From the NCBI GenBank assembly GCA_005889285.1, contig VBFF01000010.1, forward strand, positions 1 through 10,805: a stretch of 10,805 bases of DNA, in the 5' to 3' direction. A program made the position numbers and the translations under genes. Source of the stretch: Chloroflexota bacterium. GTDB taxonomy: Bacteria > Chloroflexota > Dormibacteria > CF-121. Numbering within the stretch: position 1 is the first letter of the stretch; every line of letters starts with the position of its first letter. Below, piece after piece: positions 6,765 to 10,805 of the stretch. Below the pieces are notes generated by a model that made no database searches, was not told where the DNA came from, and worked only from the letters and a program-made list of their open reading frames with translations.

Positions 6765-7196
6765 TTGGCAAGCAACGAACGCTCAGTCGAGACGACCGCG
6801 AGTCCTCAGGCGGCGTGGAAGATCTGGTCTGATGCGAGCACCTGGCCGGAGTGGAATCCGGACGTGCAATCGATGACGCTCACCGGCCCGTTTGCGGCGG
6901 GCACCACCGGGACGATGAAGACGAAACAGGGCACGCGCGCCGTCCAGCTGACCGAGGTCGTACCTGGCAAGTCCTTCCGCCTGGAGACCACGGTAATTCC
7001 CCTGACGCGCTTTGCCTTCGAGTGCAAGGTCTCGCCGGGCTCCACGGGCAAGACCACCCTCAGCCAGGCGATTGTTGTTGGCGGCCCGCTCGGCGGGCTG
7101 GTCGGCGGGATGATGGGCAAGCAGATCGCGGACACCTTTCCGGCCCTGCTCCAGGGCCTCGCCCGCAAGGCGGAGACTAGCGAGGGCCGAGGCTAG
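6765..7196 (+). CDS. SRPBCC (START/polyketide-cyclase-like) family protein
   Basis: A 143-residue protein with the helix-grip fold signature of the SRPBCC superfamily: an N-terminal strand, then PQAAWKIWSDASTWPEWNPD (14-33), a run of strands including TMKTKQGTRAVQLTEVVPGK and a C-terminal helix. Such proteins bind hydrophobic ligands or act on small molecules; no specific activity can be named. A glycine-rich segment GGPLGGLVGGMMG (106-118) precedes the last helix. The TTG start is supported by GGAGGAGG 6 nt upstream. Only 16 nt separate it from the permease stop, so the two are likely co-transcribed. Its TAG stop (7194-7196) overlaps the TAG stop of the convergent gene within CTAG. Confidence 0.86.
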   Translation: MASNERSVETTASPQAAWKIWSDASTWPEWNPDVQSMTLTGPFAAGTTGTMKTKQGTRAVQLTEVVPGKSFRLETTVIPLTRFAFECKVSPGSTGKTTLSQAIVVGGPLGGLVGGMMGKQIADTFPALLQGLARKAETSEGRG

Positions 7197-7799
7197 CGGT
7201 CAGCGGCGGGCCGCTCCGGCACCGCCGGCCGAAAGAAGGTGCGGACAGGTTCAGGAAAGCGCTGCAGGATATCGTCCGGAACCTCGAAGCTGATTTCGGC
7301 CGCGTACTTGGTATCGATAAAGCGATCGATCGCGACCTGGATCAACCTTCCCGCGGCATCGATCGGCATCTCGACGGCGGCGAACGCGGCGCTCCGCTTC
7401 TGCAGGAACTGGTCGAGCTCCGCGGTCATCTTTCCGGCGAGCCGCCGCAATTCGACGGTGGCCGGCCCGGCATCCACGCTGTCGCGAAAGGCGCGGAGTT
7501 GTTGACCCTTCAGCTCCCAGAGACGGGTGGTATATCGCGCGGATCCTATCGAGACGTGCGACCCCAACCTGGCGCGCCCAGCGACCGCGGGCGTCCGAGC
7601 TCCCCAGCGCGCATGCCCCGTACCAGCGGTGACGCTGCGTCATCGACCGCGTCTCCAGGTGGCGGCACGTCAGTACCGGCTCGAGCGGCTGGTAGAGCGT
7701 GTCGAGCGGAATGAACTGGCGTGCCTGGAAGGCCGGGCAGTCATCGAAATATTCTGAAAACGGTTTCGGATACGGACACTCGTCATCGGGCCGACGCAT
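7193..7799 (-). pseudogene. Frameshifted gene for a four-cysteine protein of unknown function
   Basis: Two minus-strand frames join into one protein of about 201 residues if one base is removed. The 5' part starts at the ATG at 7799 and runs with credible composition to ...ARGRWARQVG. The 3' part continues as GSHVSIGSARYTTRLWELKG in the next frame to the stop at 7193. The shift lies in GTTGGGGTCG, at the G4 run (plus-strand 7562-7565). Past that point the first frame turns into arginine-rich antisense-like sequence. The N-terminal part has cysteines at 8, 21, 45 and 63 with the segments CPYPKPFSEYFDDCPAF, FIPLDTLYQPL and TCRHLE, suggesting metal or Fe-S binding. The C-terminal part is helical. 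I do not recognise the family. It could be a true mutation, a base-call error or, less likely, a +1 programmed shift. A TACACT box 9 nt before the ATG and the lack of a Shine-Dalgarno hint at a leaderless mRNA. Confidence 0.78.
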
Positions 7800-7839
7800 T
7801 GAGGGCTAAGTGTAAGCGCCGCGTCGCATCATATAGGTG

Positions 7840-8670
7840 ATGCTCAGTTCGCTCTACCTCGAACATCTCTCCGATGCCGACCTCGCTTTCCTCGGCGCGG
7901 CTGGCGAATCCCATCACGACGCGCGTCGCAATCCCGCGCAGCTCGAGGCGTTGCTCGACAGTCCGCAGACGTTCCGCGCCTTGTTTGCGACGCCCGGCCG
8001 AGATCCACTGCTGCGAGGCTCGCCGTTCCTCATCTTCGCCGTGCTCATCCATCGCGTCGTTCGCGACCTCGGTCAAGCCTCCTTCATCGAGGAATGGGTT
8101 GGACCGCGGCAGCGCGTGCCCGTCTTCGATACCAGTAGCCTGCGCGACTTTGGCGCCGATCCGCTTCGCCGCTTGTTTCTCGCCGAGTTGCTCGCCTCGT
8201 ACACGAACGTCACCAGCGGCAGCACCATGGTCAAGACCACCCGGGGCTGGCGGCGCCGGCGCTTCAGCGAGCTCGATCCGCTCCGGCTGATCGAGCTGGC
8301 GGAAGTAGTCCCGCAGGTTGACCGTCCCTCGGTTTACCGCCGGCTCGGGGATCTCTCGCTGTTCTTGACTGGCATCTTTCCGGATTACGCGGGCGAACGA
8401 TTGGTCGCCGAACGCGATCGCCGCCAGCTCGAGCGCGCCCTGGGAGCCGCCGACCGCGAGCGTGCCGAGCGTCAGGACGGCGTCTGGCTGCTCGAACAGC
8501 TCGGACGGCGCGCCTACCGCATCGCGCAGCACGGCGCGGATCGACAGGCGACGATGGCCGCCGTGCTTGCTGAGGTCAGCGAGAATTTCGCCGCAGCGCG
8601 CCGCGTTCTGAACTTTTTGACCGACCGCTACCTCTTCCCCATGCGGCGCCAGTGGTTCGGGACCGGGTGA
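7840..8670 (+). CDS. Conserved-looking hypothetical protein (276 aa)
   Basis: I do not recognise this family. The 276-residue product is rich in Arg, Leu and Ala, has no signal peptide or clear membrane segment, and is predicted mostly helical. Striking segments are LRGSPFLIFAVLIHRVVRDLG (about 58-78, shown in part), RVPVFDTSSLRDFG (92-105) and VYRRLGDLSLFLTGIFPDYAG (about 166-186), which look like conserved cores. Codon composition marks it as coding, and the antisense frame is an ordinary GC shadow. The start is the ATG at 7840 or the GTG one codon earlier; no clear Shine-Dalgarno lies upstream. It is divergent from the four-cysteine gene across about 40 nt. Its TGA overlaps the ATG of the PNPOx-like gene by one base, so those two are translated together. 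Confidence 0.75.
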   Translation: MLSSLYLEHLSDADLAFLGAAGESHHDARRNPAQLEALLDSPQTFRALFATPGRDPLLRGSPFLIFAVLIHRVVRDLGQASFIEEWVGPRQRVPVFDTSSLRDFGADPLRRLFLAELLASYTNVTSGSTMVKTTRGWRRRRFSELDPLRLIELAEVVPQVDRPSVYRRLGDLSLFLTGIFPDYAGERLVAERDRRQLERALGAADRERAERQDGVWLLEQLGRRAYRIAQHGADRQATMAAVLAEVSENFAAARRVLNFLTDRYLFPMRRQWFGTG

Positions 8671-9128
8671 TGGCGAGCTGGGCAGAGTTCGCCTCGGCCG
8701 AGCCGGCTCTCGCGAGCCGCGTCCAACAGCGCTTCGACACGCGCAAACACAAGACGTTGGCGACGCTGCGCAAAGATGGATCGCCGCGGATCAGTGGCAT
8801 CGAGGTGGAGTTCGCGGAAGGCGAGATCTTCCTCGGGCTGATGCCGGGCTCGCGCAAGCTCTACGACCTCGAGCGCGATCCGCGCCTCGCCCTGCACAGC
8901 CCCACCGATGATCCTCCGCCCGACAATCCTCGCGAATGGCCCGGCGAGGCGAAGCTCGCTGGTTTCGCGCACGAGGTCGACGTCACCAACTCACCGGTCG
9001 AGGGTGGCCGGCGCTTCCGGGTCGACATCAGGGAGGCCGTGTTCACGCACCTGAATGACGCCGGCGATCAGCTGGTGATCGAGTCCTGGCATCCTGGTGA
9101 AGGGACACAAAGACTCGAACGACGCTGA
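8670..9128 (+). CDS. PNPOx-like FMN/F420-binding split-barrel protein
   Basis: A 152-residue protein of the pyridoxamine 5'-phosphate oxidase-like split-barrel superfamily. The signature is HKTLATLRKDGSPRISGIEVEFAEGEIFL (about 27-55, in part), followed by GSRKLYDLERDPRLALHS (60-77), where the cofactor phosphate is usually held. A Pro/Asp-rich loop (79-91) and KLAGFAHEVD complete the barrel. Members bind FMN, F420 or heme and include many uncharacterised oxidoreductases; true PNP oxidase is unlikely at this length and context. The ATG at 8670 shares its A with the stop codon of the upstream gene (TGATG), indicating coupled translation; an in-frame GTG lies directly before it. A hairpin follows the stop. 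Confidence 0.87.
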   Translation: MASWAEFASAEPALASRVQQRFDTRKHKTLATLRKDGSPRISGIEVEFAEGEIFLGLMPGSRKLYDLERDPRLALHSPTDDPPPDNPREWPGEAKLAGFAHEVDVTNSPVEGGRRFRVDIREAVFTHLNDAGDQLVIESWHPGEGTQRLERR

Positions 9129-9134
9129 CGACTC

Positions 9135-9164
9135 GATCGGCCGACCCGCCCGGGCCGGCCGATC
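9135..9164. terminator. Hairpin between convergent genes (putative bidirectional terminator)
   Basis: GATCGGCCG (9135-9143) pairs perfectly with CGGCCGATC (9156-9164) around a 12-nt loop that can add a CCC/GGG stem. It fills most of the 45-nt gap between the PNPOx-like gene and the convergent VOC gene. Neither side has a proper T-run (CGCTTTAG on the plus strand), so it is not a textbook intrinsic terminator, but its place suggests it ends both transcripts. Confidence 0.55.
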
Positions 9165-9173
9165 CGCTTTAGA

Positions 9174-9578
9174 TCAGGCGCGCGGCCGGGCGGCTACTGG
9201 CACCGGCACGCCGAGCGCAATGAGATTGCCTTCCGAGTCCTTGAACCAGGCGCCTTTACTGCCGCCGAAATCCGCGATCCCGTTGACGGTCTTGAGCCCG
9301 GGCGTGTCGATGTCTTCGAACTTGACACCCTTTGACTGGAGCTCCTTGACGGTTCCCTCAACGTCCTCAACCTCGATCGCCATCTGGGTGTGCGTCCCGG
9401 ACGGCTTCCCACTGCTGGGGAACACCCCGAAACCGGTGCCCGCCGCCAGCCCGTACATCAGGCCCAAGGCGCCGTCCTCCATGGTTGGGCTCAACCCCAG
9501 CTTGTCGCGATAGAAGGCTTTCGCCCTCTGGAGATCCTGCGCCGGTAGCGTCGCCGCCGCGCGTAATGGTTTGAACAT
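9174..9578 (-). CDS. VOC (glyoxalase/bleomycin-resistance-like) family protein
   Basis: A 134-residue single-domain protein of the vicinal oxygen chelate superfamily, made of two beta-alpha-beta-beta-beta units. The first is RAAATLPAQDLQRAKAFYRD (6-25) with KLGLSP. The second is THTQMAIEVEDVEGTVKELQ (62-81), ending GAWFKDSEGNLIALG (109-123), the usual C-terminal signature. His63 is a candidate metal ligand, but reaction and substrate cannot be stated; the family includes glyoxalases, dioxygenases, isomerases and drug-binding proteins. The ATG at 9578 was chosen over one 8 codons upstream because AGGAGG (9585-9590) lies 6 nt before it. It is divergent from the TetR gene, with a dyad between, so TetR may control it. 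Confidence 0.9.
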   Translation of the reverse strand: MFKPLRAAATLPAQDLQRAKAFYRDKLGLSPTMEDGALGLMYGLAAGTGFGVFPSSGKPSGTHTQMAIEVEDVEGTVKELQSKGVKFEDIDTPGLKTVNGIADFGGSKGAWFKDSEGNLIALGVPVPVAARPRA

Positions 9579-9584
9579 TTCCCA

Positions 9585-9590
9585 CCTCCT
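9585..9590 (-). promoter_or_regulatory. Ribosome-binding site of the VOC gene
   Basis: AGGAGG on the minus strand, 6 nt before the ATG at 9578; it excludes the longer reading starting at 9602. Confidence 0.85.
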
Positions 9591-9634
9591 GATCGCGAGC
9601 ATAGCACCCCCGCCCTAGAACCACACGCGGCGCT

Positions 9635-9654
9635 TCAATCAAGTGTTTAATTGA
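9635..9654. promoter_or_regulatory. Putative TetR operator overlapping the tetR -10 region
   Basis: An imperfect dyad with outer arms TCAAT and ATTGA (7 of 10 positions symmetric). Its left portion TCAATCAAGTG matches TCAAGCAAGTG at 10248-10258 in 10 of 11 positions. TTTAAT at 9646-9651 inside it is a good -10 hexamer placing the transcript start at or next to the ATG at 9660, which would make the tetR mRNA leaderless. Binding here would block tetR and could also affect the divergent VOC gene. Confidence 0.55.
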
Positions 9655-9659
9655 CATGC

Positions 9660-10259
9660 ATGACTCCCGCCGGCGCTAGAACCCTGGCGCGCTCTCGCAA
9701 AGAAGACCGTGAGCAGGCGCTTGTTCAGGCCGCCTTCAATCAGATCGCGGAGCGCGGCTTCGAAGGACTACGCACGCGGGAGGTGGCCGCGGGCGTCGGT
9801 CTCAACATCGCGACTCTGCACTATTACTTCCCGACCAAGGAGGCGCTCATCCGCGGCGTGGTAGCGCATGCCATGGATCGCTTTCGCTCGACGCTGGCGC
9901 CGCACGGCTCGCCGGCCGATCAGCTTCGCAATCATCTCCGCGCGGTTCGCAAGCTTCTGCGCGACGAACCCGAGATCGGCGCGGTCATGGGCGAGCTTGC
10001 CCTTCGCTCGGCCCGCGACCCCTCGCTGGCCCGCATCATGGGCGAGGCGTTTCAGGCCTGGCAGCGAACACTGCGGGGCCTGCTCCAGCGCGCGGCACGC
10101 GACGGCTACCTGGCCCGCGACCTCGATAACGACGACGTGGCCGCCCTGATCATGGCGACGCTCACCAGCATGACGCTTCCCAGCACCGCCTCGGCCGACC
10201 GCACCGACCGCGCCTTCCGTCAACTCGAACGCTGGCTCGGACTGCGCTCAAGCAAGTGA
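9660..10259 (+). CDS. TetR family transcriptional regulator
   Basis: A 199-residue DNA-binding regulator. The N-terminal domain has helix 1 REQALVQAAFNQIAERGFEG (17-36) and the helix-turn-helix TREVAAGVGLNIATLHYYFPTKEALI (39-64, in part), with the conserved YYFPTKEAL. The C-terminal ligand-binding part is helical and family-specific, so the inducer is unknown. The ATG at 9660 is preferred over the TTG at 9651, which would add only MTC and lies inside the operator-like dyad; no Shine-Dalgarno is present, consistent with a leaderless transcript. The last codons and stop form the left arm of a large inverted repeat. It is flanked by a divergent VOC gene and a downstream F420-type oxidoreductase gene, its likely targets besides itself. 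Confidence 0.93.
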   Translation: MTPAGARTLARSRKEDREQALVQAAFNQIAERGFEGLRTREVAAGVGLNIATLHYYFPTKEALIRGVVAHAMDRFRSTLAPHGSPADQLRNHLRAVRKLLRDEPEIGAVMGELALRSARDPSLARIMGEAFQAWQRTLRGLLQRAARDGYLARDLDNDDVAALIMATLTSMTLPSTASADRTDRAFRQLERWLGLRSSK

Positions 10260-10298
10260 TTGATGGATCTGTTAGACTGATGTCAATCACCTGCTTGA
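10248..10298. repeat. 16-bp inverted repeat, probable paired operators upstream of the oxidoreductase gene
   Basis: TCAAGCAAGTGATTGA (10248-10263) and TCAATCACCTGCTTGA (10283-10298) are inverted copies matching at 15 of 16 positions around a 19-nt spacer. Each arm is itself a weak dyad, as expected for a dimeric regulator, and resembles the site before tetR. The left arm covers the tetR stop codon. A TAGACT -10-like box (10273-10278) lies in the spacer, so bound repressor would flank it. The repeat could also fold as an RNA hairpin ending tetR, but no T-run follows. Confidence 0.65.
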
Positions 10299-10316
10299 AT
10301 TCTCTGGAGGCGCCTG

Positions 10317-10805
10317 ATGATGTCAGCTCAGCCCATCGATCGTTCGAAAGCTAGGACCCGCGTCCCGTTCTTTGTTCCTCTCTTTAATCCCATCGCGCGC
10401 CGGATGCTCCGCGGCGGCGTCCCGCTCGGTCCCAACGCCCTCCTCACCGTTCGCGGCCGCAGCAGCGGCATAGATCGAACCACCCCGGTCGCTGTCGTCG
10501 CGATAGGCGGTCACCGCTGGGTGATCGCGACTTTCGGCGATGTGAACTGGGCGCGGAATCTGCGTGCCGCCGGCGTCGCCACGCTCACCGTCAACCGCCG
10601 TCCAGAGGCGGTTGCGGCGCGTGAGCTGCCACAGGCCGAGGCGGCTGCTTTCTTCCGTGACACTCTCACCCCCTACGTGGGTCACGTACCGATGGGCCGC
10701 TGGATCCTCGGCTCGATGCTCGGCGCGCGTGAGATCTTCACCGATCCCGACGGCGCGGCCCAGCACCATCCGGTCTTCGAGCTAGGTCCTCGCCCTAGTG
10801 GCGGT
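10317..10805 (+). CDS. Ddn-like deazaflavin (F420)-dependent oxidoreductase, partial at right edge
   Basis: An open frame of 163 codons with no stop before the window end. It matches the nitroreductase/F420H2-dependent quinone reductase family (Mycobacterium Ddn type), a small split-barrel enzyme using reduced F420 to reduce quinones, nitro-compounds or other electrophiles. Family marks are LLTVRGRSSGIDRTTPVAVV (42-61), GGHRWVIATFG (64-74) and NWARNLRAAG (77-86). Family members are about 140-165 residues, so only a few residues are likely missing. The ATG at 10317 has GGAGG 6 nt upstream; an adjacent in-frame ATG at 10320 is possible. It lies 57 nt after tetR behind the large inverted repeat, so regulation by TetR is likely. 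Confidence 0.86.
   Translation, partial: MMSAQPIDRSKARTRVPFFVPLFNPIARRMLRGGVPLGPNALLTVRGRSSGIDRTTPVAVVAIGGHRWVIATFGDVNWARNLRAAGVATLTVNRRPEAVAARELPQAEAAAFFRDTLTPYVGHVPMGRWILGSMLGAREIFTDPDGAAQHHPVFELGPRPSGG

Noticed and set aside
7202..7215. Small hairpin AGCGG-CGGG-CCGCT after the CTAG shared stops
   Set aside because: Only 5 bp, inside the four-cysteine gene's coding region and without a T-run, so not called as a terminator.
7783..8532. 249-codon minus-strand frame opposite the 276-residue hypothetical gene
   Set aside because: No ribosome-binding site or recognisable motif, and the plus-strand frame is coupled to a known family gene; treated as a shadow, though the plus-strand protein is itself unrecognised.
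9301..9312. Further TGTCGA hexamers, for example within the VOC gene and near 938 and 7700
   Set aside because: They lie inside coding regions, not before genes, and show that the hexamer alone is weak evidence in this composition.
1..10805. Mobile elements, CRISPR arrays, attachment sites or phage genes
   Set aside because: No transposase, integrase, spaced direct repeats or target duplications were seen; the tRNA 3' end shows no partial duplicate in the window.

Overview
The window is about 65% G+C, almost fully coding, and shows no insertion sequence, integrase, phage gene or CRISPR. It looks like a chromosomal segment of a high-GC soil-type bacterium. A deazaflavin (F420)-type oxidoreductase, an ECF42-type sigma factor with its YCII/DGPF partner, a GH15 hydrolase and several GTG/TTG or possibly leaderless starts fit Actinomycetota, Chloroflexota or Candidatus Dormibacterota. 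The phylum is an inference; no marker gene is present.

Left half (69-5284, all minus strand). Read 5'->3' on the minus strand: a YCII/DGPF protein, an ECF42-like sigma factor with a C-terminal TPR-like extension (64-nt overlap), a PsiE-family membrane protein, an AlkA-like DNA glycosylase (overlapping start), a 59-residue two-helix membrane protein, a GH15 glucoamylase/trehalase-like enzyme, and 14 nt later tRNA-Ser(GGA). Gaps are 10-54 nt or overlaps, so the protein genes could form one long transcript. A TGTCGA / CGTC element lies upstream of the YCII gene where an ECF promoter should be, suggesting that the sigma factor drives its own operon.

Middle (5381-7196, plus strand). An NCS1 (cytosine/purine type) permease is followed 16 nt later by an SRPBCC protein with a TTG start and a strong ribosome-binding site. 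The SRPBCC stop codon overlaps, in the tetranucleotide CTAG, the stop codon of a convergent minus-strand gene. That gene (7193-7799) encodes a protein with four N-terminal cysteines and is broken by a one-base frameshift in a G4 run. Divergent from it is an unrecognised 276-residue protein, coupled by TGATG to a PNPOx-like split-barrel protein.

Right end (9129-10805). A GC-rich hairpin separates the PNPOx gene from a convergent VOC/glyoxalase-like gene. The VOC gene is divergent from a TetR regulator, which is followed by a Ddn-like F420-dependent oxidoreductase running off the right edge. A dyad in the VOC/tetR intergenic region is related in sequence to a large 16-bp inverted repeat between tetR and the oxidoreductase gene. 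This suggests one TetR-controlled module, probably for a redox or xenobiotic response.
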